A stretch of 64,000 nt of DNA from Spirosoma endophyticum (GCF_900112365.1 NZ_FOLQ01000015.1:62001-126000), one strand, 5' to 3'; shown: positions 41,096 through 50,913, counted from the first letter of the stretch. Numbers and translations: made by a program. The notes: generated by a model not told the origin, from the letters alone.

Positions 41096-43603
41096 ATGGT
41101 GTTTAAAGCAACAGACTTACTAAAAGTCTTTCCAATTAAATCCGTTTACCACGATTGTTTAATATCTGGGTACGGCGATATCACTGTCGTATATAAGGTA
41201 TCGTTACCGGAAATTTATACGTTGACTGGCAATGTACAAATGCACGGCCGGGACCGGTTGGAAAGCGGGGAGTTTAAGGATCTGATTCAGAGTTGGGAAA
41301 AGGCCATTAGCGTCTTACCGGATAATGTGATTATTCACAAACAAGATTGGTATACGGAGGAAAAGTATAAGCCAGATTATTCGGTTGATAATTATCTTGA
41401 TCAGGCGGGACAGCTACATTTTAACGAGCGCCCTTTTTTGTACCACAATTGCTTCGTCAATATTACCAAAACACATCCAAACCGAAAGGATATCTCCTCC
41501 CTCCAGACTACGCTTGCCACGGGAAAGATTCTCCCCAGAACAATTACGGATCGAAAAGTTCTAAACGAGTTTTTTTCTAGTCTGGAGCAGTTTGTTTCCA
41601 TTTTAGAGTCAACTCGCAAGATCAAGCTAACCCGGCTGCGTGACGACGACCTCTGCGGTGAAACGGGCAAACCCGGATTGCTGGAACGCTACATGGGTTT
41701 AGAAATGCGCGATCCGGTTGTTCCTCTCTGCGATCTTATGCGCGATCCGGAATTGTCATTAGGCAATAAGTCTATACAGTTTTATGGACTAACTGACGTG
41801 GATGATATGCCCGAACAAGTGTATACATTCTCTAAAGTTGATGCACTTTCTACCGAAAATTCAGCGGTTTCCGTATGTTTTGCTTATCCGGTAAATCTAA
41901 TGCTGAAAGTTAATCATGTGTATAATCAGTACATCTTCTTAGAGAACAAGCATGATATACTGCCGAAACTAGAGCAGCGGATGACCCAGATGACGGCATT
42001 GTCATCCTTCTCAAAAAACAATGAATCGAATGCTCGTCAGATTACCCAGTATTTGGAATACCAAGCTGATACGGGCTACCCACCCGTTCGAACGCATTTT
42101 AATGTGATGGTCTGGACCAATGACCGGTCGTCGATGCACGCGATCCGGAATTTAACAACCTCTGCAATCGCTAAAATGGGTATTCGTCCCCGTGAGAGTT
42201 CGGCGGTTGAAGGAATGAGTTTATTCTGGGCGGCCATTCCTGGCAATGCTGCGGATTTGCCATCGGAGGAGAAATTTCAAACGTTTATTCCCCAGGCTTG
42301 CTGCATGCTGAATCAGGAGTCGTTGAACACTGATTCTCTTTCGGAGAAAGGAATACGCCTATGTGAACGGGTGTATGGCAAACCAATTATTGTAGATCTT
42401 TCAGATTTACCAATGGATAAGGGGATCATCACCAACAGGAATAAATTCGTGATTGGCCCTAGTGGCTCCGGCAAATCATTCCTGACAAACCATTTGGTTC
42501 GTTCTTATTTAATGATGGACTCCCATGTTGTCATTGTCGACGTAGGAAACAGTTACCTGGGATTATGCCAGATGATGAAGGGGAAGTACTTGACTTACTC
42601 ACGGGAAAAACCCATTCATTTTAATCCTTTTTACATTGATGGACGACGGTACCCTGAGGAGGAGAAAATTGAAGCCATAAAGGGGCTCATCACTACGCTG
42701 TGGAAAAAAGAGAACGACCCCATATCTATGGCGGAACAGACACTAATCGGTGAATGTGTCTTCAGTTATTTCCGACTGCTCGACGCAGATCATAACATAG
42801 AGCCTTGTTTCAATACGTTCTTCGAACACATCAATACCGGTTTCAAAAAAATTCTGGATGATAAGAAGGTCAACTTACGAAATTTTGAGTTTGACTCTTT
42901 TCGGTTATGTCTGGAACCGTATTACATGGGTGGGGAATATGATTATCTGCTCAACTCGAAAACAAATCTTGATCTGACTAACGATCGGTTTGTGGTCTTC
43001 GAATTGGATAATATCAAAGATAACAAGGTCCTTATGCCCATAATCACGATTATCATTATGGATACCTACATCACCAAGCTTCGTACACTGGAGGGTATTC
43101 GTAAAATAATGCTAATCGAAGAGGCATGGAAAGCGATTATGCGGCCCAACATGGCTGAGTATATTCTGTACCTCTATAAAACGGTACGGAAACATTTTGG
43201 CGAAGCCTGGCTCGTGACCCAGGAGGTCGATGATCTAACCTCATCGCCCATCATCAAGGATACCATTATTAATAATGCGCCCACCAAGATCCTGATGGAC
43301 ATGCGGGAATATGCCAATAAGTTCGATAAGGTGCAGGAATTTTTATCGCTGACGCCTAAGCAAAAGAACCTGGCACTTTCCATTAATCGGGATAATCGGC
43401 CCGGTCCTATATATAAGGAATTTGCGGTTTTTCAGGGTGATCATTGTGCAGTCTATGGGCTAGAAGCTTCTGCAGCCGAAAAGTACGCCTTCACCACCGA
43501 ACAAACGCAAAAAAAGAAAATTACCGATCGCGTGCTTGTTAACGGTGGAGACTGGGATTCAGCTATTCGTCAGCAAGTGGCTATGGACAAAGATTCACTT
43601 TAG
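41096..43603 (+). CDS. traG: conjugal transfer ATPase TraG (VirB4-type)
   Basis: The 835-aa protein powers assembly and transfer. Walker A is GPSGSGKSF (residues about 454-462) and Walker B is IRKIMLIEEAWKAI. VVIVDVGNSYLGLCQMMKGK and SLTPKQKNLALSINRD are typical VirB4/TraG blocks of Bacteroidota. The N-terminal about 400 residues form the membrane-associated domain. The length matches the family (about 830 aa). Start ATG 41096 is 46 bp after traF. Confidence 0.9.
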   Translation: MVFKATDLLKVFPIKSVYHDCLISGYGDITVVYKVSLPEIYTLTGNVQMHGRDRLESGEFKDLIQSWEKAISVLPDNVIIHKQDWYTEEKYKPDYSVDNYLDQAGQLHFNERPFLYHNCFVNITKTHPNRKDISSLQTTLATGKILPRTITDRKVLNEFFSSLEQFVSILESTRKIKLTRLRDDDLCGETGKPGLLERYMGLEMRDPVVPLCDLMRDPELSLGNKSIQFYGLTDVDDMPEQVYTFSKVDALSTENSAVSVCFAYPVNLMLKVNHVYNQYIFLENKHDILPKLEQRMTQMTALSSFSKNNESNARQITQYLEYQADTGYPPVRTHFNVMVWTNDRSSMHAIRNLTTSAIAKMGIRPRESSAVEGMSLFWAAIPGNAADLPSEEKFQTFIPQACCMLNQESLNTDSLSEKGIRLCERVYGKPIIVDLSDLPMDKGIITNRNKFVIGPSGSGKSFLTNHLVRSYLMMDSHVVIVDVGNSYLGLCQMMKGKYLTYSREKPIHFNPFYIDGRRYPEEEKIEAIKGLITTLWKKENDPISMAEQTLIGECVFSYFRLLDADHNIEPCFNTFFEHINTGFKKILDDKKVNLRNFEFDSFRLCLEPYYMGGEYDYLLNSKTNLDLTNDRFVVFELDNIKDNKVLMPIITIIIMDTYITKLRTLEGIRKIMLIEEAWKAIMRPNMAEYILYLYKTVRKHFGEAWLVTQEVDDLTSSPIIKDTIINNAPTKILMDMREYANKFDKVQEFLSLTPKQKNLALSINRDNRPGPIYKEFAVFQGDHCAVYGLEASAAEKYAFTTEQTQKKKITDRVLVNGGDWDSAIRQQVAMDKDSL

Positions 43604-43624
43604 TAATCTTAATCAGCTTATATC

Positions 43625-44416
43625 ATGAACGTAATTAGTAAACGCTTCTTTTCGCTGGCAGCGGGATTGGCTATTCTTCTGGCTCCCGGAACAATACTGG
43701 CCCAATCCTTGCCGAATCAGTTGACCCCAACTGGTGGAGGCTCTTCCCTGCAGTCCGAAATTGAATCCATTTTAGGGGAGTCAGAACAGGATATCATGCA
43801 GGGAATTAAAGATGCTATTATCAATATGGCTATAGGTGCAGTGGCCGATGCCTTAGGCGTATCGCCCGTCAAATCAGTAGAAAAGCTGAAGGACATGCTA
43901 AAGGATGCTCACTCAAAACTGCAGAAAATAAATTATCAGCAGTACAAGGTTGGTTACGAAGAGAAACGGGCGGCTACTACGCTGTCAAACGGGTTTGTTG
44001 ATTACTACAATAATTTAAACCTGAAAGGGGATCTCGACAAGCTGGTTAAGGTGAAGCAGGGTGTCAATAAAGTCGTGCAAAGTCGACTCTTTACCGCTAG
44101 TGAACAGTCCGTAATGAGTCAAACGCTGAGTGAACTGGCAAAGACGGATGACATCGTTGATGACGTAAAGACAGCCTGTAACTTATCGAATTCGGGGGAA
44201 GTGTGGATGTCCGATGCCGAGCGTGCGAATGTGCTCGACGGCGCTAAGGAAGAAATTTCGGACCGCTTAAAAACGCTCATGGCCGTCAGATCTCAGATCG
44301 TGAATGCGTATGCCTACCGGGTGCGGCAATTAGCCCATAATACCACCCTGGGCAATCTATACGATAAGAATACATCGCTCAACCGTACGATCGGTATTGC
44401 ACCTAAAAGCTATTAA
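43625..44416 (+). CDS. periplasmic tra-operon protein (TraI/DUF4141 position), copy 1
   Basis: The 263-aa protein has a signal peptide (about residues 1-26, ending TILAQ) and is otherwise helical (KLKDMLKDAHSKLQKINYQQ, VVQSRLFTASEQSVMSQTLS). It occupies the position of traI/DUF4141, a VirB5-like periplasmic protein, between traG and traJ. The family assignment is by context and layout only. The next gene is a similar secreted helical protein with a matching segment (LKDMLKDAHSKLQKINYQQY against VKRLMKDAMSRNIKSKYQEY), so the two appear to be paralogues. Confidence 0.65.
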   Translation: MNVISKRFFSLAAGLAILLAPGTILAQSLPNQLTPTGGGSSLQSEIESILGESEQDIMQGIKDAIINMAIGAVADALGVSPVKSVEKLKDMLKDAHSKLQKINYQQYKVGYEEKRAATTLSNGFVDYYNNLNLKGDLDKLVKVKQGVNKVVQSRLFTASEQSVMSQTLSELAKTDDIVDDVKTACNLSNSGEVWMSDAERANVLDGAKEEISDRLKTLMAVRSQIVNAYAYRVRQLAHNTTLGNLYDKNTSLNRTIGIAPKSY

Positions 44417-44444
44417 TACTACTTCGTCGTAACCTAACATTCGT

Positions 44445-45368
44445 ATGAAAGCGAACATAAAGACAACACTGGTCTGCCTATTGGTAACAGGGTTAAGTGG
44501 ACCACCCCTCTGCCGGGCGCAAAATACTAACATTCCCGCTCCCAATACACTCTACAATACGTCGACGGGTACTGGCTGGGTCACCCGTGAAATTGACAAT
44601 CTGTTAAAAGCCGGTCCTGGAGAAATGATGGCTGGCATTAGTGGGTACGATCTAAACGTAGGCGATTTAATCAGCGAATACGTAGAGAAAGAAATCCGTA
44701 AAGCCATTGCCGAAGCGGTGGGTGAAGCGCTGGTTTATGCCCCGGTGGGGGTACCGGTGACGATGGAAATGTACGATGCCTTTATCTCCGAGAAAAACAA
44801 CGAATTGGCAGAAGAGATTGACAAGGTCAAGCGCTTGATGAAGGACGCGATGTCACGTAACATCAAGTCCAAGTATCAGGAATACGCAGTGCAGTACGAA
44901 AAATTCGCTTCCAAAGCTCGTCAGGGTGAGGCCATTAAAAACAGCATTCGAAATGCGGGTCTGAAACAGGATATTACCACCCTGTTCGGCGACTTCGCCA
45001 AGGTGACAGGTGTATACTACTACCCTTCCTCGAATCAGAAAATTTTTGAACAGGGTGTCGATCCTTCCCTAACGTTTGCGATGACGGCGGCCGCTATCGA
45101 CTTGAACAATGGGGATGCGCTGAGGTCAAAACAAGCCTTGTCGTCAGCGGAGTTTGACCCCTCCGACCGGACGTCGACCGAACTGGTAGCGATGACTCCC
45201 TACGAACGGATGAAGTTACGTCAACAGGTGTCAAAAGAAGTGATGAAGCGCAAGCGGGCCTTGATGGCCATCGTCGCGAGCTCTAACGCAAACATGAAGT
45301 ACAAGTTCAGAAAGCTGAATCAGAAAAGCTATTCCCAGCAGATCTCCCTACCCTCCACTAAACTTTAA
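44445..45368 (+). CDS. periplasmic tra-operon protein (TraI/DUF4141 position), copy 2
   Basis: The 307-aa protein has a signal peptide (ending PLCRAQ, near residue 25) and a helical body. GPGEMMAGISGYDLNVGDLI with EYVEKEIRKAIAEAVGEAL parallels EQDIMQGIKDAIINMAIGAV in the preceding gene. The C-terminus RQQVSKEVMKRKRALMAIVA parallels EISDRLKTLMAVRSQIVNAY. It is probably a second VirB5-like component derived by duplication. It follows 28 bp after copy 1 and precedes traJ by 18 bp. Confidence 0.65.
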   Translation: MKANIKTTLVCLLVTGLSGPPLCRAQNTNIPAPNTLYNTSTGTGWVTREIDNLLKAGPGEMMAGISGYDLNVGDLISEYVEKEIRKAIAEAVGEALVYAPVGVPVTMEMYDAFISEKNNELAEEIDKVKRLMKDAMSRNIKSKYQEYAVQYEKFASKARQGEAIKNSIRNAGLKQDITTLFGDFAKVTGVYYYPSSNQKIFEQGVDPSLTFAMTAAAIDLNNGDALRSKQALSSAEFDPSDRTSTELVAMTPYERMKLRQQVSKEVMKRKRALMAIVASSNANMKYKFRKLNQKSYSQQISLPSTKL

Positions 45369-45386
45369 CCAGAGCCTATTACTCGT

Positions 45387-46403
45387 ATGGATTCAATGGA
45401 GAAAGCGTTAGCTGCCGTACTCGAATCAATGGCCGATGATTACTCAACGTTTATTGATTTAGGGCAGGCTATTGGCGGTCTTGGATCGCTTTTATACATT
45501 TTCTACCGGGTGTGGGCGCATTTGGCCCGGAACGAAAAGGTCGACATATATGGTCTGATGCGGCCATTTGCCATGGGGCTTTGCCTGCTATTCTACGGTA
45601 ATATTGCCGGCTCCATCGTTATCCTGTCGGGTTACCTTAATGAAGGGACCAAGCCCCTGGTTACCTCCAAGTCTGCCCTGGTCCAACAACTTAACGATCA
45701 AAAAGACCAGGCCTTGGAACAAAAGAAAAAGGATATCATCAATGCCAACCCGGATCTGAATGGTGATGGTGAGTTGACTATGTACGAGAAGTTGATGGAT
45801 TATTTACCGGCGGGTTCGATAAGTGTGTATGCTTCAAATGCAATATCCTATGCTATCCAGAAATACTTTGATGAGTTTCTCTTAACGCTGGGAGAACTGG
45901 CTTATAACGTGGCGTCATTAACGATTAAATTTTTGATGACGTTTTTTTTACTGGTTCTCCTCATCATGGGACCTATTACGTTTGGCTTAGCCTGCTTCGA
46001 ATGGTTTTACGGGGGGCTGGCGGCCTGGATTAGTCGGGTGATCCACTTACTGCTTTGGATACCAATTGTCAACGTACTGGGCGGCATTCTGGAAGAAATT
46101 CACATTGTCATGCTTAAAGCGGACATCGTTCAGATTGTCAACACCCCTAAGGATTCATTCTCGTCTTCCGACTTCGGCCTGATCGTTTTCTACATCATCG
46201 GTACGGTAGCCTACTTTATGGTACCCAAAGTAGCTTCCTGGGTGATTGAATCGGCGGGGGCTGATTCAGCCGTGAAAAGTCTGGCAGGCGGTGGTCAGGC
46301 AATGGGTGCAGGTACTGGCGCCGTAGTTGGCGCGGCCACCGGTGGCGTGTCCGGCGTCGCCAGAGCGGGTTCATCCATACCATCTCCGGTTAGTTCCATT
46401 TAA
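45387..46403 (+). CDS. traJ: conjugal transfer protein TraJ (VirB6-like)
   Basis: The 338-aa protein is polytopic: helices at LGQAIGGLGSLLYIFYRVW, MRPFAMGLCLLFYGNIAGSI, LTIKFLMTFFLLVLLIMGPI and FGLIVFYIIGTVAYFMVPKV are the clearest. This and its place between the VirB5-like and VirB8-like genes match TraJ, the VirB6-like channel component. A hydrophilic loop contains DLNGDGELTMYE (residues 123-134), which has the form of an EF-hand calcium-binding loop. The C-terminus is Gly/Ala-rich. Confidence 0.85.
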   Translation: MDSMEKALAAVLESMADDYSTFIDLGQAIGGLGSLLYIFYRVWAHLARNEKVDIYGLMRPFAMGLCLLFYGNIAGSIVILSGYLNEGTKPLVTSKSALVQQLNDQKDQALEQKKKDIINANPDLNGDGELTMYEKLMDYLPAGSISVYASNAISYAIQKYFDEFLLTLGELAYNVASLTIKFLMTFFLLVLLIMGPITFGLACFEWFYGGLAAWISRVIHLLLWIPIVNVLGGILEEIHIVMLKADIVQIVNTPKDSFSSSDFGLIVFYIIGTVAYFMVPKVASWVIESAGADSAVKSLAGGGQAMGAGTGAVVGAATGGVSGVARAGSSIPSPVSSI

Positions 46404-46435
46404 CTTTTTTAACGCTTTAATCAATCATTTTCATT

Positions 46436-47092
46436 ATGGAAGCACCAAACTTTAAGTCCCTCAAGGATATAGACACCAGCTTTAGCCTGATGCGTTTATT
46501 TATGCTTGTGGTTATCATCGGTTGTCTGGGATTTTCCTCGGCCATCAGTTTCTGGGCGTTTGATGCCGTTGAGAAATCCCGGCAAAAGGTTTACGTGATG
46601 GATGGGGGCAAAAGCATTATGCTGGCCATGGCTCAGGAACACAATATGAACCGTCCCGCTGAAGCTCGTGATCACATCCGCGTGTTTATGAAAGCTTTCT
46701 TTGAACTAGAGCCCGACGAAAACCAAATCAAAAATAGCATTAAAGAGGCTTCTTACTTGGGGGACGAATCCGTCGGGCGGCTGTACAAAGACTTGTCCGA
46801 GAAGGGCTATTACCAAAACCTGATTCAGGGTAATGTGCATCAGAAAGTCGAAATTGACAAGAACAACATTATAGTAGACTTCACGCAGAGCCCATATAAG
46901 TTTCGGGCTAAAGGCCGGGAAATTCTAATTCGGGAAACGACAATAACCGTTCGAAATCTGGTCGTTGAAGGCTACCTGATTGATGTTGCGCGGACCGATA
47001 ACAATCCCCACGGATTTCAGATCGAACGGTTTCTGCCGGTTGATAACACGGACATCGAAACGGTTAACCGAAATAACCAGAGCACTTACTAA
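46436..47092 (+). CDS. traK: conjugal transfer protein TraK (VirB8-like)
   Basis: The 218-aa protein has a short cytoplasmic N-terminus, one transmembrane helix (LFMLVVIIGCLGFSSAISFW) and a periplasmic domain of the TraK/VirB8 type (ARDHIRVFMKAFFELEPDEN, DFTQSPYKFRAKGREILIRE). It bridges the inner-membrane parts and the core complex. Its stop codon TAA overlaps the ATG of traL by one base (TAATG), which indicates translational coupling. Confidence 0.88.
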   Translation: MEAPNFKSLKDIDTSFSLMRLFMLVVIIGCLGFSSAISFWAFDAVEKSRQKVYVMDGGKSIMLAMAQEHNMNRPAEARDHIRVFMKAFFELEPDENQIKNSIKEASYLGDESVGRLYKDLSEKGYYQNLIQGNVHQKVEIDKNNIIVDFTQSPYKFRAKGREILIRETTITVRNLVVEGYLIDVARTDNNPHGFQIERFLPVDNTDIETVNRNNQSTY

Positions 47093-47391
47093 TGAAATTA
47101 CACCTGCGCAATCCGGTTCATCAAGTGGCTCTCATTCGGCGCTACAGCCTGATTCAATTCACGCGCTGGATAAGAGTGTGGGAAAAACGACCGCTGACCC
47201 AGCGCAAACGAGAGGTCTTGCTGCTCTTTGGCAGTTTGTTTTTGGTCTTGTTGGCGAATTTAAGTCAACAGTTAAAGCCTTCTCCAGCGTCAGCTAAAGA
47301 GTACTCCCCAGCCAGGCTAGCGGACTCTACCGCGCACCACCAGCTTTATATGAACGAATTACATACTCACAAATTAACGCCTACCCGCTAA
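47092..47391 (+). CDS. traL: TraL-like small membrane protein
   Basis: The 99-aa protein has a basic N-terminus (RNPVHQVALIRRYSLIQFTR, RKREVL), one transmembrane helix (VLLLFGSLFLVLLANLSQQL) and a short periplasmic tail. This and its place between traK and traM fit TraL (DUF3989) of CTnDOT-type elements. Sequence similarity in such short proteins is weak, so the name rests mostly on synteny. Confidence 0.65.
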   Translation: MKLHLRNPVHQVALIRRYSLIQFTRWIRVWEKRPLTQRKREVLLLFGSLFLVLLANLSQQLKPSPASAKEYSPARLADSTAHHQLYMNELHTHKLTPTR

Positions 47392-47397
47392 GTCCCT

Positions 47398-48813
47398 ATG
47401 GATACGCAAGAAAAAAAATCAATCAAGGATTTGTTCCAGGACAAGAAATTCTTGATGAGCCTTCCGGTGCTTTTGATTGTTACCAGTCTGTTTCTGTGGT
47501 ACGTACTGAAAGATGATACCTCGTCGGCCGTTACTAACCAGCCCATTTCAGCCATGAATAGTACCGTCCCTCTGGCTCGAACCGATACATCCCATGCTAA
47601 TAATCGATTGGATTTACAGCAGCAAGCGTTGGACCGCAATCCAAGTTCGGAAACCGCCATTGCCGCTGCAGGCAAGGCCATGAACCCAACCGTACCAGGT
47701 GAATTAGATGGGTATATGTATGGGCAGAAATATAGGCCTGTTCATGATCCAAAAGCCCTACGACGTATTGATTCCACCTACAACCCGGTGACTAGTCCCA
47801 ACGAAGTATCGGCCGGCTATGGTCGGGGGAATCCGTCATTGCCACAGTCACTCCGACCAGGTGGATCTCGGTCGTCTGTTAATAGACCTCCTCTTTCGGA
47901 AAAGGATGTGATGCTCGCTGACGAACCATCCGAACGTCGGAGTACAGTCTCAGCTGGTGAGGAGGAGCGTAAAAAGGCGGAATACAAAGAAGCGCTTCGC
48001 AAGCAGGAGCGGTTAACGGGCTTACTGGAGCAATACAACCGGGATAAAGCGAATCAAAAAACTGCGGAGGAAGAAAAAAGAACCGTTTACAAAGTTGATC
48101 AGTCGGAAGTAATCAGTTCACTGAACGGCCGCTCAGAGGGGGGCAATACCTTTTATGGACTATATTCTGAAGATCAGAAAAAAAACGAACGCCGACTACT
48201 GGAAGCTGAAGTCGGCACCATTCGGGCAATGGTGTACGGAAATCAGGATATAATGAGCGGTAGCCGAATCAAATTACGGCTGCTACAGTACATCAAAGTA
48301 CGGGGAGTTGTTATTCCCGAAAATACACTTCTGTTTGGAATAGGCAGTTTCTCTACGCAGCGAGTTCAGATAAAAATTACGGATGTGGTTTATGAAGATC
48401 ATATCTTTCCCGTTAACATGACGGCCCTTGACATCGACGGGATCGCCGGCGTGTATGTACCCGAAATTCAAGGGTTGCCCGAAGCCCGTCAAGCCCTGGG
48501 TCAGAGCGTAGGCAACATCAACATGAACACCTATGGCGCAACAACTGGTAATGTAGCGGCAATGGCCGGTGCATCGGCAGCGCAGGCCGGCATTCAGGGC
48601 GTTCGAGCCATTGCAACCAAAAAAACAACGCTTCAGCGGGCTCATCTGAAAAACAACCACATTATTTATCTGCGTCAGACGGAAACTCCGACCACTACCA
48701 ATTCAAATTATCAGCAGGCTCCCCAAAATTATCCGGTGAATCGCCCGCCAAATGGCTATCCAGCGTCTATCAATACGCCCGGCGGTCGGTATGACTATTC
48801 ATCTAACCAGTAA
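47398..48813 (+). CDS. traM: conjugal transfer protein TraM (VirB10-like)
   Basis: The 471-aa protein has a cytoplasmic N-terminus, one transmembrane helix (MSLPVLLIVTSLFLWYVL), a long variable linker (residues 60-250, with EEERKKAEYKEALRKQERLT coiled coil) and a C-terminal Transposon_TraM domain (GTIRAMVYGNQDIMSGSRIK, RGVVIPENTLLFGIGSFSTQ, ALDIDGIAGVYVPEIQGL). VirB10-like proteins span from inner to outer membrane. The C-terminal tail is Asn/Pro-rich. Confidence 0.88.
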   Translation: MDTQEKKSIKDLFQDKKFLMSLPVLLIVTSLFLWYVLKDDTSSAVTNQPISAMNSTVPLARTDTSHANNRLDLQQQALDRNPSSETAIAAAGKAMNPTVPGELDGYMYGQKYRPVHDPKALRRIDSTYNPVTSPNEVSAGYGRGNPSLPQSLRPGGSRSSVNRPPLSEKDVMLADEPSERRSTVSAGEEERKKAEYKEALRKQERLTGLLEQYNRDKANQKTAEEEKRTVYKVDQSEVISSLNGRSEGGNTFYGLYSEDQKKNERRLLEAEVGTIRAMVYGNQDIMSGSRIKLRLLQYIKVRGVVIPENTLLFGIGSFSTQRVQIKITDVVYEDHIFPVNMTALDIDGIAGVYVPEIQGLPEARQALGQSVGNINMNTYGATTGNVAAMAGASAAQAGIQGVRAIATKKTTLQRAHLKNNHIIYLRQTETPTTTNSNYQQAPQNYPVNRPPNGYPASINTPGGRYDYSSNQ

Positions 48814-48870
48814 TTTTTTTGATCTACTCAAAATAAAATTTCAATAAAAAACTAAAATTTATTTCGGACT

Positions 48871-49881
48871 ATGAAGATTTCCATCATTAATGTACTCCTT
48901 TTCGCAGGTTTGAACACCGCGCCGGTGTTTGCCCAAACAGTTTTCCATAAAACGGTAGCTGATACGAGCCAATCAGTGCCAGCCAAGGCAGTCGGGGAAA
49001 TGCCGTCAGTACCCTCCCCTATTTCGACCATCATTACTCCGTCTGCCCCAGCGATACCCATTCAGGAAAATAATGTTGTACGCTCGTATTACGTGGAGCT
49101 GCCCTTCAACAAGACGGTATCGGTCATTTTCCCTACCACGATTCGTTCTGTCGATTTAGGCAGTCGGGATATTATCGCTGACAAAGCAAGTGAGGTTGAG
49201 AATGTTCTGAAGGTCAAGGCTACCCGCAACGGTTTTAATGAAACCAACTTCTCAGTTATCACGACGGATGGAAAATTCTGGTCATTCGTGGCCAACTACA
49301 ACGAGCAACCCACGGTGCTGGCGCTAAACCTGGCGGCTAACACGCTGACGGGTGAAACCATCAGTAAATCGGCCAGTAACGTATCGATCAACGGATCGGA
49401 TCCCAAAGGCGGTATCATTCAATTTTCGGGTGTCAACGCTACGCAGTCTGAGGTGGTCTATAACTGCACGACGATTCTTAAAAAGAGCCGTGATATCCGG
49501 CATCTGGGCATGGAGGCCAACCGCATGGAAGCAACCCTGAGGGGTGTGTACGTCAAGGATAATGTCATTTATTATAAAATGAACATGCAAAATAAGTCTA
49601 ACATCAATTATGACGTAGACTACATCCGATTTTTTGTCGTCGACAAGACGGTTGCTAAACGCTCATCGCTTCAGGAAGTAGAAGTTTTGCCTTTCTACGT
49701 CTACAACGACGCAATCAAGACAATTAAGGGGCATATGGCCGTCGAGCGCGTATTTGCTTTTCAAAAATTTACTATTCCCGACGAGAAACGGATTTTGGTC
49801 ATGGCCGGGGAGATAAACGGGGGACGTACCCTCTCGTTTGTCATCAATAACGAAGACATCATGAACGCTGATAAGCTATAA
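48871..49881 (+). CDS. traN: conjugal transfer protein TraN (VirB9-like, DUF4138)
   Basis: The 336-aa protein has a signal peptide (residues about 1-19, GLNTAPVFAQ) and a beta-rich body: YYVELPFNKTVSVIFPTTIR, SVDLGSRDIIADKASEVENV and LKVKATRNGFNETNFSVITT match DUF4138/TraN, which resembles VirB9 and forms the outer core with TraM. MEATLRGVYVKDNVIYYKMN and KFTIPDEKRILVMAGEINGG are also characteristic. It is separated from traO by 2 bp. Confidence 0.88.
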   Translation: MKISIINVLLFAGLNTAPVFAQTVFHKTVADTSQSVPAKAVGEMPSVPSPISTIITPSAPAIPIQENNVVRSYYVELPFNKTVSVIFPTTIRSVDLGSRDIIADKASEVENVLKVKATRNGFNETNFSVITTDGKFWSFVANYNEQPTVLALNLAANTLTGETISKSASNVSINGSDPKGGIIQFSGVNATQSEVVYNCTTILKKSRDIRHLGMEANRMEATLRGVYVKDNVIYYKMNMQNKSNINYDVDYIRFFVVDKTVAKRSSLQEVEVLPFYVYNDAIKTIKGHMAVERVFAFQKFTIPDEKRILVMAGEINGGRTLSFVINNEDIMNADKL

Positions 49882-49883
49882 TT

Positions 49884-50471
49884 ATGAACCTGCGACTCAT
49901 TCTATTCAGTTTCCTGCTGGTGATTTCCTTTCACCAGGCCTTTCCTCAGCGTCATATCAAAGGACAGCTGGCCCTCACGCCTTACGTAGGCATCGTTGAT
50001 AAATTTCCGGCAAAACCCCTCAACGGCGATGGCCAGGGTTATGCTGGCGGTATCGACCTGGTTCGCTACACCAAAACCGAAACGTATTGGAAGGTTGCCT
50101 ATCAGTATGACCGGAAATTTTACCAGTTTTTTGATGACCGGCTGATGACAGAGCGGCATCTGCTTTCCTTCGACTGGGCTCCTATCACGTTTCATGACCT
50201 GCGCCGAAACTACTACATCATGCCTTTGATTGGGGCTAATGTAGGCGTTGAGATGGTCAATCGTAATAACCTGGAATTGGCCCAAGGTACAATCCTGAAT
50301 AGGTCGACGGGCACGATGGGGTTGCAGACGGGTCTGGAGGGGGAACTATACTTTCTGGAACGAACCGCGTTGTTTCTTGCCGTTTCGGAGCGGTGGCTTC
50401 CCTATTCAGAAGTTGGCAGCTTTCGCACCTATGGTACGATCGGAGTACGATTCAGTTTTTTCAAACATTAA
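49884..50471 (+). CDS. traO: conjugal transfer protein TraO
   Basis: The 195-aa protein has a signal peptide (LFSFLLVISFHQAFPQ) and a beta-barrel-like pattern (GQLALTPYVGIVDKFPAKPL, GYAGGIDLVRYTKTETYWKV, FLAVSERWLPYSEVGSFRTY), ending in aromatic FSFFKH as expected for an outer-membrane protein. This matches TraO of Bacteroidota conjugative elements. It is tightly spaced with traN (2 bp) and traQ (12 bp). Confidence 0.85.
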   Translation: MNLRLILFSFLLVISFHQAFPQRHIKGQLALTPYVGIVDKFPAKPLNGDGQGYAGGIDLVRYTKTETYWKVAYQYDRKFYQFFDDRLMTERHLLSFDWAPITFHDLRRNYYIMPLIGANVGVEMVNRNNLELAQGTILNRSTGTMGLQTGLEGELYFLERTALFLAVSERWLPYSEVGSFRTYGTIGVRFSFFKH

Positions 50472-50483
50472 GCCCTTACGCCA

Positions 50484-50891
50484 ATGCGACCACTCTTATT
50501 GTCCCTGCTAGTAAGTCTACTCATGCTGAGCTGTAATACGGATTCTCTTACTATTCAGACTCAGTTTCCCTTTACCATCACCAATGAACCATTGCCAACG
50601 ACCGTTAAAGTTGGTGCACCCGCGACGTTTGGCATCACCATTACGCCCGAGCGACTGACGAGCTTAAGCCAGTATTCGCTACGTTGGCGTAATCAAACGA
50701 ATACGCCCGGTACGCTGTATATTGATTATTCCAATGTCGTCGAAAATAAAGCAACCGCGCTAAAAACGCTAACACCCACCTTGCGCTTTACCTCGTCGGT
50801 GGCCGGCTCCAATAACTTTGAGTTGATCATCACGGATCAGAATAATGTGAGCCAAACGCTCAATGTGACAGTCACTACCAACGCTCAATAA
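50484..50891 (+). CDS. traQ: TraQ-like lipoprotein (DUF3872)
   Basis: The 135-aa protein has a lipoprotein signal (LLSLLVSLLMLSCNTD, Cys near residue 17). The rest is an Ig-like beta domain, with TIQTQFPFTITNEPLPTTVK, VGAPATFGITITPERL, YSLRWRNQTNTPGTLYIDYS and NNFELIITDQNNVSQTLNVT, which follows DUF3872/TraQ. It is the last gene of the tra operon and is followed by a strong terminator. Confidence 0.78.
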   Translation: MRPLLLSLLVSLLMLSCNTDSLTIQTQFPFTITNEPLPTTVKVGAPATFGITITPERLTSLSQYSLRWRNQTNTPGTLYIDYSNVVENKATALKTLTPTLRFTSSVAGSNNFELIITDQNNVSQTLNVTVTTNAQ

Positions 50892-50913
50892 ACTAATTAA
50901 GCATGCATAGCCT

